Below are positions 1 to 10,839 of a stretch of DNA of 64,000 nt, one piece after another. A program made the translations under genes and the position numbers. The notes beneath the pieces were generated by a model, which saw nothing but the letters and a program-made list of their open reading frames with translations, did not search any database and was not told where the DNA came from. How positions within the stretch are numbered: position 1 is the first letter of the stretch; each line of letters begins with the position of its first letter. Source of the stretch: Trichobilharzia szidati (Eukaryota > Platyhelminthes > Trematoda > Strigeidida > Schistosomatidae); the NCBI GenBank assembly GCA_944472155.2, contig OX235273.1:106476582-106540581 (forward strand), written 5' to 3'.

Positions 1-485
1 TAAAAAAAGAGTGTGCTGACCAGCTGATGTAGGTTTTTTATATAAACTTCTCATTGTACCGTCCTCTCTTCTAGTATTAAGAACCTCTAGGAATGAAATA
101 CTACAGTCTTTTGTTTCCTTTCTCTATGATAAAATTTACTGCAAGATGAATAATAGACCATCTGGTGCAAACCGGCCACAAAGGCAACATTGAAGAATCC
201 TCCTCTATCATCTACCGGGTACTAAATAAATTGCCGAAAACATCCAGGTATCGAATAATCCAAACAGTAGAGGCAATCGCGATTCACGTGAAACAACCAG
301 TGCTCTGTGTGTAGAAAATGCAAGTTCAGCCACTACTACTGCGGCAGCCGGCCTTCAGTAGAGATCATAAATTCATGAATTTGTATTATAATCTTTCCTA
401 ATTTCTCCGATATTCAATGTATTGTTATGTTGATGCTATTGAATTGTAATCCACTGGTATTGTTATTACTGATCCGATGTTATTT

Positions 486-711
486 TTTTTATTCCTTCAC
501 GTTCCCCAGTGGAACATAGGGCCACTTCAAGCTAGAGGCTTGAAGTTTCTGTAGCAGTGTTTATTTTTACAGGATGAGGTTGCTAGCCTCATGCCCAACC
601 TTTCCTCTTCACCAGCATTATTTCTGGCTTAGCGAGGTAAAGGAGTGCACCGGCCGGGGATCGAATCCCGGACCATGTGTATGATCGGCGAGCGTCCTAA
701 CCACTATGCCA
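486..711 (-). mobile_element. SINE S4 (tRNA-headed, no ribozyme seen) with target-site duplication
   Basis: Minus-strand SINE: tRNA-like head with A-box-like TGGCATAGTGG and B-box GATTCGATCCCC, then a body ending in the complement of 'gtggaacataggg'. It is flanked by the 12-nt duplication CCGATGTTATTT (474-485 and 712-723). The related PLE end near 16315 lacks it, which shows the empty site. Confidence 0.85.
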
Positions 712-781
712 CCGATGTTATTTAAAAAATATTAATGTTGTTAATAACACAAATTCATTCACTACTATGTATGCTTATGTA

Positions 782-834
782 ACTGTAGAACCTGATGAAG
801 AAGGGGTTATCGAAAAGAATATTCTTTGTTCAGT
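782..834 (+). ncRNA. PLE hammerhead-like ribozyme motif
   Basis: Core CTGATGA at 792-798 and GAAA at 812-815. Stem III is a palindromic AGAAT/ATTCT. Stem I is GAAC (788-791) with GTTC (828-831), extended by ACT/AGT past a bulge. Stem II is weak (A-C closing pair). Hammerheads in PLE terminal repeats are established; activity of this copy is doubtful. Confidence 0.5.
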
Positions 835-1029
835 AACCATTCTTTTGAATAGAAACCATCAAAATATATTCTAAACGAATTTCACACACTGAACGTAGGT
901 GAAAATCAACAATAACTTTATGTTAGCGTCGAAAAGTGTCTGGTCAAGAAAATGGAGAAAGACAAACTTGAAAGCAGGAAATTACTTTATCAAAACAAAC
1001 TAAAATTAGCATCCTGCCTATTATTCTCT

Positions 1030-1770
1030 ATTGTTCCCCCTTAGTTTTTCCAGGGCTACTGAAGAAAGACTATAACATATTACGCAGGATGTTAAAGGTT
1101 GTCAGCAGGGTAAGCAACGTGCCACTTAACCAGCTTGTTAATATTCTGGTTGACAGGCACATGGAGTCATGTGAAAATGAGCCAAATCTATTTTATCTAA
1201 CTCACACCACCCTCTTCACTCACAACTCTCCCCTTGCATCTCATCAGGCAGGACCAGAAGCCTATATAGAAAACTATATGCTCGAACCAGCAAGTACAAA
1301 AACTCAACCATACCCTACTTAGCTCGTGTTCTGTGTGATAAAGAAAGCATTAGGCGTGACACCTATAATTCATTAAATAGTCAGTAGTACAAATGGACCT
1401 CGTCTTTCCAACCCACTTCATCAATAGGTACAACATTTTCTTTCTTTCTGTTCCTTTTCTCTCTCCCTTTTTTTCTTTTTTTTCCGTTATGTGCTGCTTT
1501 GTCTCTTTCTCTCGCTTACGCCAGTTAATAAGACAGCACCCACTTTTCTAACACCTTCAAACACTGTTTCAGCTTTACCTTTGCTACTGAACATGCCAAT
1601 GTATTGTTGTAATAATGAACTGTGGTTTTCTCAATCTATGTAGAATTCTATTTATTGATAATGTACTAACTGGATGCAATACTGTAGTAAAAATGCTGAG
1701 AATTCCATTCTGTATCACAAGTACTATTTTGGAATAAAGCAATTTATTATTATTATTATTACTAAAATCA
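1030..1770 (+). mobile_element. CR1-like non-LTR retrotransposon, 3' end
   Basis: It encodes a broken ORF2 C-terminus (LKVVSRVSNVPLNQLVNIL, DRHMESC, SKYKNSTIPYLARVLCDKES in another frame), then a 3' UTR with AATAAA and a (TTA)n tail at about 1743-1763. Related copies lie at 10090-10520 and, inverted, at 12960-13530. The assignment to the CR1/SR1-type group is an inference from the pattern of the C-terminal domain. Confidence 0.55.
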
Positions 1771-2079
1771 TAAAAAGTAACAAATGAATGACCTATTGTA
1801 TATTTACCAACGTAAGGCAGGACTAACAACAGCTTCCTTCTGGATGTACAAATTTGGTTTTAGTCGTTCAGGAATAGGTAGCCAGCCACCTAGAACTATC
1901 TTGAAATTTAGTTGTGCTGAAAAGACTTTAATGCATAGATTTCATCACCGTTGTCTAACAGATGACGAGATTTTGCACGATTCCTTCTTTCTGTTCGTAG
2001 TAGAATTCAATATTAGCCAGTATTACTTTGATTTAGTTGCGTACTCTGAACTTAATAGTGTATTTGCGAAGCTTTAATT

Positions 2080-2490
2080 GCCTTACTATACAACACCTTC
2101 AGCGAATACTTCAATTTGTTGAAGTGAGCTTTTATATTTCTCCACGAGTTTATTAGTCATCTCTCCTGGAGACCTTGAACGTGACCGGTTGTTTTTCTGT
2201 ATTTTCAAACCCTCTAGGCTACTTGTATTGGTATTGGTGTTGATTGTTTCCTTGACCTGAACTTTGACCCTGTTGTGTGTGAGATTTCCTTCTTATCAAC
2301 TGGTAAATTTTATCTATGTCAATGTGTCTATTGATTGACGATTCAGTGGAATACCAGGCTTCTAAAATTTCTCTAGCATTCTTGGTGTTTCCTCTGTCTA
2401 ATATTTGAACATTGATTGTCCTAGTCGAGTTGATGTCTCTGGTTGTCTGTATGCGTCAGCATCAACTCAGCATCGTTGAAGCGTCCTTAC
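2080..2490 (-). pseudogene. PLE endonuclease C-terminal fragment
   Basis: The minus strand reads NAREILEAWYSTESSINRHI followed by DIDKIYQLIRR, the pattern found after the GIY-YIG domain in Penelope-like elements (EAW.S...SINR.ID). The rest is frameshifted. It lies downstream, in the same orientation, of the GIY-YIG fragment at 3121-3567. Confidence 0.6.
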
Positions 2491-3120
2491 TAGCAACCAC
2501 GATATACCCACAGAGATTGAGTAATCTCAGAGAAATTATGATAACTTTCATTTGATAAACAACAAGTTGAAATTCAGCTCAAAATATTTTCCATTCACAA
2601 TTGTTTTCGTATATTTGGTTCCCTTGATAAATTTCAATTGAGAAAGCAAGACCAGATTTACAATATAAAGTGATATCATCATTCTGTTTCACAAGTTCTA
2701 ATCAGTTACAAAATACCTGAAATTAAAAGGGTTATAATTAATAACATTTCATACTTCAATGTTTGAAAGGTAATAGAGAAAACATTATAAGATGAACGCA
2801 TCCGGAATATAAGCATTACAATTACTTTTAGTTTAAGTTACCATCAATTTATAAGCAATCAAACTATGGACAAAGGGGTGGGGGTGAGAGAGGACAGAAA
2901 ACAGAAAAATCTAATAAACAGTGTTAGCTTTTACGTCTACATAGCAACTCAAGAAAGTTAAAATTCATCAAATCGAAAACTTACTCAGTGAGCTGAGCTC
3001 ACCAATGTGTATGACTAGTCATTGTAATCAAAGTAATATGGTTACCGAAGGAGTGAGAGATTGACTACACTCTTTTTCTGCGCGCACAAGTTTGGTCTGA
3101 AATGCTTGATTGTAATTGCT

Positions 3121-3567
3121 TCAGGAAATCGTGGTGAATTCGCTGTCCTTTTTATGTTTAACATTTTTAAGGATTTGGAAATCTCGACAGAATGACTCGT
3201 ATCCACAAGGCGTCTTGTAATTGCACTTTGTAAATATCTGCTTTTCTTTTAAGCATAAGTTTCTTGGAATATGCTCTGAAAACCGGATAGAAGCCCTTCT
3301 TTCTGTCCTTCCAATGTACTTGCTGCCGCAGGTGCATGTAAATTTATAAAGGCAGTTGGAGGTAACATCAGCAGGGTAGTTATCCAGTTTCGACTGGCTT
3401 ATACAGCATGTAGTGCTGTATAGTGTCACCAGCTTAGCTGCAGGGAAGCATCTGTTTATTGCTCCTTTCATCCTCTTGTCAATATTTTTGTGACACTGCT
3501 TCTCTTTTGTATGGGAGGCAGATGAACACTTTCTTCTTTTCAACTGTTGGATACTTCGCTTTCCCAT
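3121..3567 (-). pseudogene. PLE GIY-YIG endonuclease fragment
   Basis: A 148-codon open stretch. The URI/GIY-YIG motif is clear: CLYKFTCTCGSKYIGRTERR followed by RFSEHIPRNL. Preceding residues (VTLYSTTCCISQSKLDNYP) match the spacer usually found before this domain in PLEs. The reverse transcriptase part is missing, so it cannot be an autonomous element. It sits between inverted copies of one terminal sequence (2655-2845 and 3575-3765). Confidence 0.8.
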
Positions 3568-3702
3568 CTTTTCTTGGATGGTAACTTAAGATAAAAATAA
3601 TTGTCATACTTATATTTTGGATATGTTCATCTTATAAAGTTTTCTCTATTACCTTTGAAACATTGAAGTGTGAAATGTTACCACCATTGCAACTTCAGGT
3701 AG

Positions 3703-3758
3703 TTTGTAGCTGATGAGAACCTGTGAAATAGAATGATGATATGATTTTATACTGCAAA
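3703..3758 (+). ncRNA. Hammerhead-like motif in PLE terminal repeat (long stem III)
   Basis: Stem I TTTGTAG (3703-3709) pairs with CTGCAAA (3752-3758) over 7 bp with one G-U. The core is CTGATGA at 3710-3716 and GAAA at 3725-3728; stem III is TAGAAT with ATTTTA around a 9-nt loop; T50/A51 occupies the 16.1/17 cleavage position. Stem II (8 nt, 3717-3724) is not convincingly paired, which lowers confidence in activity. Confidence 0.5.
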
Positions 3759-3769
3759 TTTTTTTATTC

Positions 3770-4000
3770 CTTTACTTTCCAAGTGGAAAATAGGGCGCTT
3801 CAAGCTAGAGCCTCGAAGTGTCGGTAATAGTGGTGTTTACTTCTATGGGATGGGGTTGCTAGTCTCATGCCCAACCTTTCCTCTTTACCAGTCTTATTAC
3901 TGGTGTAGTGAGGTAAAGGAGTGTGTCGGCCGGCGATCGAACTTCGGACCACATGCATGGTTGTTTGGTGAGCATTCTACTGCTGCGTCAACGACGCACT
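3770..4000 (-). mobile_element. SINE S4 copy
   Basis: Same minus-strand family as 486-711: body with the complement of 'gtggaaaatagggcgcttcaagct', 'gaggtaaaggagtg', then a B-box-like sequence and a head with an A-box-like motif near 3985. Degraded. Confidence 0.75.
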
Positions 4001-4689
4001 CCATTCAAAATGATTAAGAATCATAATAATGACAATTTAAGAAGGATTACTGTTGAACTCTTCTAGATAAAACAAAAAAACAAAGGGAATTATTAATAGG
4101 CTGAAAGGATAATAAAGAATCGAATTTCTGAATAGAATTATTCAATAAAAACAAAGAAAAGGTTAAGCAAACATTATAAAAACAAAAGACACATATATAT
4201 TGTTCCTAAATGATTCAATGTTCAATGATATTCAATATTCTAACAAGGTCATGCGTTTGTATGCCTATGATATGACTGTCAATTGTTGAATATTGTTCAA
4301 CATATTTAGTAATTATAGAAATGTCCATTGTAATGTTCTCATTCACCTTTCTGTCTAAATAGTTGCTTTCAAAGTTTTAAGTTTAAAAATAGTATAACTT
4401 ATTTCATTCAAGGATAACTCTCAAGAGAGAATTTTTAAGTTATTTTTGTGTAAAGAGACAATGAATTTTTTTTAATTCACATGAGAAACGTGTTGTTTTA
4501 AGTCAACTTGAACTTCATTGTTAAGAGAATAAAAGTTGGCCTATTTAAACTGACTTTTCAAAAGTTGATGTTTCTGATTACGAAGAGGAATGCGTTGGGG
4601 ATAAATTTAAGGTGTTTCAAATTGCAAAGAGAAAATGGTTTGGAAAACTACTGCATGTCATGAAGTGTTTCATAACTGTATTTATCTTA

Positions 4690-4885
4690 GAAGTTAAGTG
4701 GTGGATGGTGACCAGCAGTGGAATCCAGGACAGTGTGCATTTCGTCCTATTCGAGACTCGTCATCCACTGGATGTACCTGCATTCCTAAGTGAATGATGA
4801 TGTTCCCATCGAGGCTCGAACCCAGTGTCCATAGTTTCAAACACCAAAGTGTTATCCACTAGACCACTTGGGTCACAAGAGCCAC
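4690..4885 (-). mobile_element. SINE S1 (Sm-alpha-like) with decayed hammerhead
   Basis: The tRNA-like head is on minus: A-box-like TGGTCTAGTGG near 4865 and B-box GGGTTCGAGCC near 4825. The hammerhead segment follows at 4715-4781. The 5' stem I strand CATCCAG and 3' strand CTGGATTCC are present, but the core reads GGATGACGA instead of CTGACGA, so cleavage is unlikely. Confidence 0.75.
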
Positions 4886-4921
4886 CTCTTGTGCAACGGG
4901 TCATATTAATTATTTCATTGA

Positions 4922-5245
4922 ATTTGAGATTTTCCCGTCGATTGATTGGACCGAAGTACTCGGTCTCAAGTTGACTTGTCAGCTTCTTGTGCAGATCCTT
5001 CGACGATGTCTGGGCAGGTAAACAGAATTTAATAGGTGGATGGTGACTAGTAGTGGAATCCAGCTGACGAGTCCGAAATAAGACGAAATGCACATCCTGG
5101 ATTCCACTGCAAGTCACCACCCATCAATTACCTTCTAATTACATGCCCAGACATTGTCGAAGCATCTGCACAAGAAGCCGACATGTCAATCTGAGATCGA
5201 GCACTTCGGTCCAAGCAATCGATGGGAAAATCTATAATTGAATTA
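4922..5245. repeat. Snap-back inverted repeat of S1 tail sequence
   Basis: 4922-5063 is the diverged reverse complement of 5097-5245; shared landmarks are 'gattttcccgtcgattg' and 'tgtctgggca'. The loop is the hammerhead core at 5064-5096. Confidence 0.75.
5053..5107 (+). ncRNA. Hammerhead ribozyme, S1 type, at apex of a long inverted repeat
   Basis: Stem I GTGGAATCCAG (5053-5063) pairs perfectly with CTGGATTCCAC (5097-5107). The core CTGACGA (5064-5070) and GAAA (5085-5088) are intact, the cleavage dinucleotide TC is at 5095-5096, and stem II runs 5071-5084 (GTC/GAC). The usual Sm-alpha 5' strand (ending CATCCAG) is replaced by the complement of the element's own 3' strand, so arms continue outwards over about 100 nt. 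Confidence 0.75.
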
Positions 5246-5369
5246 TATTTATCTCAGTTTGAAAGTACTCAGCAATATATACACATATACATTTAGTTTA
5301 CTTTATGAAGAATCTAACATCAGAATTTCAAGTTACAAGACAATTGATCACTATTGTTATTAATTCTTT

Positions 5370-5990
5370 TAGGTTTCAAGTGGAACATAGCGTTTCAGAG
5401 GCACACCACCATTTCAGTCTATTTCTTACAATCCTATTCTGCTTTCATCGCCTCCGCCTACTCCTCCTTGTCACACGACATCCTCTATGTCATCTTCAGA
5501 CCTATACCCATCTTGTCCCTCCCAATTTGGGTTCCACTCGACGGACTGTTAGGCGCTTGGTGTCACTCAACCTTCTCCTCAGTGTATGTCCAATCCATCT
5601 AAGTTTCCTTACGCATATATGTGTTGAGTTATAAATTGTTGGTTAGTTGGCTGCCTGAATGCCTTCTTGATTATTATTTTTAGTTATCTGATAAACGTCT
5701 GCAGTAGTATGTAAGAAATATTTTCCCAAAACGTAGGTATCAAGTCTGTTAACCATGCAGAAGCAGTGAATTGACATTAGTGTTAGATATTAGGATCTTA
5801 TTCTTTATGCTAATTGCAGCATATTTCAATATTGATTTCAGAGTGATGAAGGCTTGTGGTGCTTTTCCGATCCTGTCTGATTTCGTTATTCTCCTTTTCT
5901 TGTTATTGTAGCTTAGGTGTTTTCATCAACTCTGTCTTCCCTATATTCAAATGAAGTCCTGTCTTGGCTACTTCTCCCGCCGGTTCGTTA
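5370..5990 (-). mobile_element. RTE-type non-LTR retrotransposon, decayed 3' end
   Basis: The minus strand matches the 3' region of the RTE copies at 19890-21414 and 41285-41945 ('gtggaacatag', 'gacatcctctatgtcatc', 'gtccaatccatc', 'gatgaaggcttg', 'gaagtcctgtcttggct'). Frames are broken throughout. Confidence 0.65.
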
Positions 5991-6216
5991 GGTTTTTCCT
6001 TCAGATCTTAGAGTTTGTGTAACATTGTAACAAAAGAAGGCCGGACACGGAAGCTAAGGTATATTTTTCATTAATCATACCGATGTTTATATATGTACGG
6101 TTTATATCCTTTAACCAATCACTGAGCGTGTGGTTCTGGTTTACATCAAACAACATGAAACAGAATTTTCTTTCAAATACATATATAGTATAAGTATAAA
6201 ACTTGGCCACTGTGGT

Positions 6217-7068
6217 AGACTATAAGTCCATTATAGATAAGATTTTATTTTGATAAATCACACAGTGTTGTACAGTAATATTAACTGATGACCACCTTCC
6301 GAGCACAAACTATTGCTCATAATCATATCAAGTCACTCACTCACACAACTTTTTACTTCATTTATATACATGTGTGGAATTGACTAGATCTTTGAATAAA
6401 AATCAATATGGGATAATGTACATTCAGAAATGATAATGCGATGGTTATTGATCAGTTACAATCACATGGGAAATAAAACGAGTGTCTGCATAGTCCTAAT
6501 AAGTAACTTGTTAGAATGTTGTGATGTACGTGAATTGAAGTAGAATACAATTTAAGATTATTTATTATCCTCGTCTGATTTGACTGACTGGCGGTAATAA
6601 TAACTTCCATGCACATCTCTGGTATTTGCATTGAGTCATTCCTATTGCATGTGTTGGGTGTGTAGACTCAATGAACCAGGATCCAGTAATCAAACCTACA
6701 AACTCACTCAGAGACAAGCTCTGTAGGCTAAAAGACCCGGTGGACCCAATTAAACAAAATAATATCATTTACGAAATACCTTGCAATGACTGTGAGTTAA
6801 GTCAACTACATAGGTCAAACTAGTAGGTTGGGGATAGTCAAATTGTCGGAACAAAGAATTTAGCTAAGATAAGAATGGTTAACCACACCCGCGAAGATAA
6901 GTAATTTAGAAAAAAGTTCAGCAATTGCACTGCATGCATCAACACACAACCACACAATAGGGTGGGCGGCAATAAATTGTGCTGGAAAGGTCATCAGTTA
7001 ATATTACTGTATAACAGCACTGTGTGATTTATCAAAATAAAATCTTATCCATAATGGAGTTACATGTA
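6217..7068. repeat. Inverted terminal repeats around a second PLE endonuclease fragment
   Basis: The left arm (6217-6300) and right arm (6988-7068) are inverted copies of about 80 nt sharing 'gataagattttattttga' and 'cagtaatattaactgatg'. A diverged single arm recurs at 17295-17410. The whole block interrupts another repeat whose uninterrupted copy is at 42127-42375. Confidence 0.65.
6665..6980 (+). pseudogene. PLE GIY-YIG endonuclease fragment
   Basis: Plus strand, two frames: DPVIKPTNSLRDKLCRLKDP then NNIIYEIPCNDCE, and after a frameshift YIGQTSRLGIVKLSEQRI and SSAIALHASTHNHTIGW. These are the GIY-YIG start (IYEIPC-x-DC), YIGQTSR and the later histidine motif of a PLE endonuclease, different in sequence from the CTCGSKYIGRT type at 3121-3567. 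Confidence 0.7.
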
Positions 7069-7384
7069 TAGTACTCTTTCTAATGCAGTATTGAACTGTG
7101 GGAAATTATTCTGTGTCTAACATCAAATAGAATTTCCACATAGATATATCGTATTCTGTTGCTAATGCCGAATTGAACCGTAGGAATATGTGAGAATAAC
7201 ATTCCATTGGTACACACTGTCTGTATCACACCATCACAATTTAGACATAAATAGTCCTCGAAGTTTAGATTTTCTAGCGTGGTTTTTTATCATTTTCAAC
7301 GTATTCTCGTCTTTTCACTCTCTACAATATGCCGCATGATTTAGCCCACTATGACCGGAAATACCATCGTGGATATTTTTGTAT

Positions 7385-7575
7385 TCCTTCACATTCCCAG
7401 TGGAACAAAGGGCCACTTCAAGATAGAAGCTTGAAGTTTTTGTAGCAGTGTTTATCATTACAGGATAGGGTTGCTGGCCTTTTGCCCAACCTTTCCGGCG
7501 TCGGTGACCTGGGATCAAACCCCGAACCATGTGCATGGTCGGCGAGCATCTTAACCACTGTGTCACCAACGCATC
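7385..7575 (-). mobile_element. SINE S4 copy, shortened
   Basis: S4 body and tRNA-like head on minus (A-box-like region near 7562, B-box GGTTTGATCCC near 7515). It lacks the 'gaggtaaaggag' block, so about 50 nt are deleted. Confidence 0.75.
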
Positions 7576-7579
7576 GTTG

Positions 7580-9640
7580 ATAGTATGCTTCCCTACATTA
7601 CTCCTGTTTCCATTTCAAAGACATCGCTGAGTTTTCCTCTGAGTATTACTTAGTGTGTGACATCATTATAATCATCATATAACCGCTGAATCAATCTGAT
7701 AGAGGTTTTCCACACTGCACTCCTCAGTGTTGGAGCCAGTTTTCTAATTACATCACCGTAGAAAATAATCCAATCTATACTGTAGAAAAAAAACTGTATT
7801 TAGTCTCTTTTAAACATGAATTTCTTCCTACACTAATAATAGTAACATGTAGCTTTTATATGTTATCGTAATTTTACCGTATAATAACATGAACCAGGAA
7901 AAAACACACACTCAACTTTAACCGTGTTTTCATCTAGGCTAATCTCTCTCTCTCAGTAGTCTCCACTGACGAGTATTAATACATCATCTCTCACAGTTGA
8001 ATGATTTCATTGCATTGCTTTCGTTGTTTTCCATGAATATTCTCTCTATTCATTTATGCTATACAGTATACAAATAAATATCCTGTTTTATACATCATAT
8101 ATATACGCCTAAGGTAACATTTTCAGCGTACATTGTTACTGAAAACTGCATTGTACAAGATAATGAGTTAATTCAACTCTGTATAATCATGTCAACTGGG
8201 TTATACAATTCATTGTAAAACAATAAATCATAAATTACAAATGTAATTATAAAAAAAGATTCTTTACATAAACATGAAAGTTTATGTTGAGTATATATAT
8301 ACCGGAAAATGGGATGTGCTTTCTATTTCCATTTCTCTATAATCGGTAATGTACGTAATATATATATACCATGTACAGATTATTCTATTTTTTCAAGTCC
8401 TTTTATTATTATATAATAAATTACTGAAGTAAATGCATTCCGCCAGATAACAAACACATACAACTGGATGAATATATCTCTCGTTGCATTAAATAATAAT
8501 AATAATTGCCTAATTATTATTATGCAATTGTCGCTTGAATGGAATTTATGACATGAGAATAAGAGCTATACATACAACTAGGAAATGTTGTTGGCTTCAT
8601 TGCCTTTCCTTTTGTTGTTGTGCCTTTTTCGGTAATCAAGTCGCCTTCAATATCTTGCAGTGGATTCATTTCTATTCTACTGATTTGGCCCCCTCCCCCT
8701 GCCTCCTTGAAAGCGATCTAGTGTTGTGACGTCTTTTTCGCCTGAACTCTGTTCTCTTGCAGTTAGCAGTATGTTGTGTGCTTCACCCGGTTTCTCCTCT
8801 CGTTATTCATCTCTTTATTGGTTCACCTTTTGTTTCATTAACCTTCTCTCTCATCTATTGGCTCCTAGGTATCTGTAGAGAGCTATATGCTTTGTATTTC
8901 CTCTTCCATCCGCCTAAGATATTTATGTGACTTTCCTTTATTCTGGCTTTCAGGCAGTTCCAGTATCCTTCAACACAGGTTCCCTCAGTGGTGTTGCTTC
9001 CTCTTTCCCACCTTTTGCTTAAACGAAGATGGAAAGCGATCAGTTGGGTGTAGGTCTGGAGATGACTAAGAGTAGGTTATGTGAAGAGAAAAAATTGAAA
9101 GCTTGTAGGTAGTTAGGCGGGTAACCGATAGGGAGGAACGAATAAATAATACTGATGACATTAATATTCCGACATATAGCAAACAATGTTACTAGACGAA
9201 TATTTGGTTGCGTTAACAAATTATTAGACTACATTACATGAGAATGAACCAGCTGAATTAAAGAGGGAGACATTTCCCTCCAGATCTAGGAAACATTTGT
9301 TTTTCTCGCTCTGATGTATATGTAACACTTAGTATTTAGTGGTTGGAGGGAATCTGGAGCAACACATGCACCTAAATTTCACGCTTACTGACACTTGTTA
9401 GCAAGATTTTCCTGTGACCTCAAGTCAGATTCGAAACAGTGACTCACCGAAAGGATTCAATCAGTACTGATACTAAACGTAAGGCACAACATACACTCAG
9501 GGTACCGTTCTCTCTCCTTTTTTATTTCTTTTAACACGACTTACCTTATTCGAAAGAAATCAACTTGCTGAATGTTCTGATAAAAGGACTAGACATATCA
9601 CACTAGTTACTAGTGTCCAATCAAAAGTAGCCAATACAGT
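7580..9640. other. No recognised gene or element
   Basis: AT-rich sequence with (TA)n and (TAA)n tracts (8296-8303, 8355-8366, 8490-8525). Short open stretches at 8535-9069 have no motif I recognise. No RT, endonuclease or SINE landmark was found. Confidence 0.5.
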
Positions 9641-9644
9641 CCTA

Positions 9645-9860
9645 CAGGAGGTCAATCACGAGCCCGAATAGCTCAGTGGTAGGGTCTCTAACTGCAGCAC
9701 TGGGTGACGCGGGTTCGAGACATGAATTGCTTCACGGTGTTTGCAGATACAGCTTGCTGACGAGGTCCAACTAGCATAAAATCCAAGGCTTTGTGCTGAT
9801 TGCCTAAAACCATTTAACATCATCATGACCTTACTGTCTCGTTGAAAATTACTTCCCACG
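9645..9860 (+). mobile_element. SINE S3 with decayed hammerhead
   Basis: tRNA-like head (AATAGCTCAGTGGTAG at 9667, B-box GGGTTCGAGAC at about 9710), then the ribozyme slot near 9760-9805: CTTG-CTGACGA is present, but GAAA is replaced by TAAAA and stem II is damaged. Confidence 0.75.
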
Positions 9861-10089
9861 CTGACTGTTCCAAAATGAATAGCTTTCTGCCCAAAAAAAG
9901 TTAATGGTCTAAGCCTAATGGTTTTACGTTAAATCGCTCCAAATTTCAGACAGTTAATTTCACCTTCAGGAATACACGTGATCTTACTTAACTCACTAGC
10001 TCACACGATACTTGTAACTTAGAGTGCATTGATATAGGTTAGCATAAAATAACTTGGTATAGTTCTATCCTCTAACCTTTCTTGGTCTC

Positions 10090-10520
10090 CTCATATCGTG
10101 TCAATCAATTGCTTAGAAAATGTTCTGTCCAACCTCCCACATTGAGAAGTTAAGATAATCTAGAATCATTCAACCTTGACATACACATTTTGGTAACTCT
10201 TACATCTTACCCGGTGTTCTGTATTGCTCCCCCTCCCCCAAATTAGCCTTTCCTCAACTACTCAAAACGGTCTATGTCATGTTGCAAGAGGTATTAAAAC
10301 CTGTCAACAAGGCGAGTTGTGTGTCCCTAAGTCAGCTAGCTGACAGACACCTGAACTCATGTGAAGAATGGTATAAATCCATACTGTCTGACCCTTAATA
10401 CCCTCTGTATTCACAACTCTTTGTTAGCCTTGCATCTCATAGGATAGGACTAGAAGTCGTTATAAAAGATTATATGCTCAGCTGCACAACCGAGTACAAA
10501 AAATAAATGGTGCCCTGCTT
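10090..10520 (+). mobile_element. CR1-like ORF2 C-terminal fragment
   Basis: It matches the inverted copy at 12960-13530 ('actactcaaaacggtctatgtca', 'cttgttgacaag' complement) with several stops. No complete domain. Confidence 0.6.
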
Positions 10521-10839
10521 AGCCAGCCCGACTGAGATGAATAGTTACATGCCTTTCATATCAACCAGCAGTGCTTGCCTAACTGAGATCCTAACCAATC
10601 AGTAGTAAATAGGTTTATGCCAGTCTGCTTGATTTCTTGATTACCAATCACGGTATCAGGAAGATCACATATCGTGATCAGAATAACTTGGTTTCCAAAG
10701 GAAACCACTCAAACTGTGTTCATTAGAAATTTCTAACCATTTTGCAAATCGTGAATATGATTTATGTCATGACCAGTTCAACAAAATAGCTGACCAGAAA
10801 TCAGATGGCTTGGACTGATTCGGCTGTCTCCGCTAAGTC

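Larger units (their letters stand above)
2..900 (+). mobile_element. PLE 3' end (endonuclease tail plus terminal region)
   Basis: The segment encodes a PLE C-terminal signature on plus at about 200-330 (IIYRVLNKLPKTSRYRIIQT followed by QPVLCV). It is followed by an AT-rich terminal region and a hammerhead-like motif at 782-834. The whole stretch is a direct repeat of 15849-16445, except that copy 1 holds a SINE at 486-711. Confidence 0.75.
2655..3765. repeat. Inverted repeat pair enclosing a PLE endonuclease fragment
   Basis: The arm at 2655-2845 is the reverse complement, with divergence, of 3575-3765; a third copy is at 38150-38340. Shared landmarks are a poly-purine 'gaaaggtaatagagaaaac' and the hammerhead-like segment. 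PLEs are known to carry terminal repeats in direct or inverted arrangement. Confidence 0.65.

Noticed and set aside
1784..2077. 97-codon open stretch on plus
   Set aside because: No recognisable motif, no splice context, between retroelement fragments; chance open frame in AT-rich DNA.
6285..6330. Hammerhead in the inverted arm (CTGATGA near 6287)
   Set aside because: No GAAA box at the right distance (GCACAAAC only) and no stem I partner.
6217..7068. DNA transposon with terminal inverted repeats
   Set aside because: The interior encodes a PLE GIY-YIG endonuclease, not a transposase, so the inverted ends are better read as PLE-associated.
8535..9069. Short Cys- and aromatic-rich open stretches on plus
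   Set aside because: Composition effect of pyrimidine-rich sequence; no conserved domain and no supporting splice sites.
9645..9740. True tRNA genes at SINE heads (also at 24110, 57400, 62830 and others)
   Set aside because: A- and B-box sequences are present, but no full cloverleaf with paired acceptor stem; heads occur in many SINE copies with tails.
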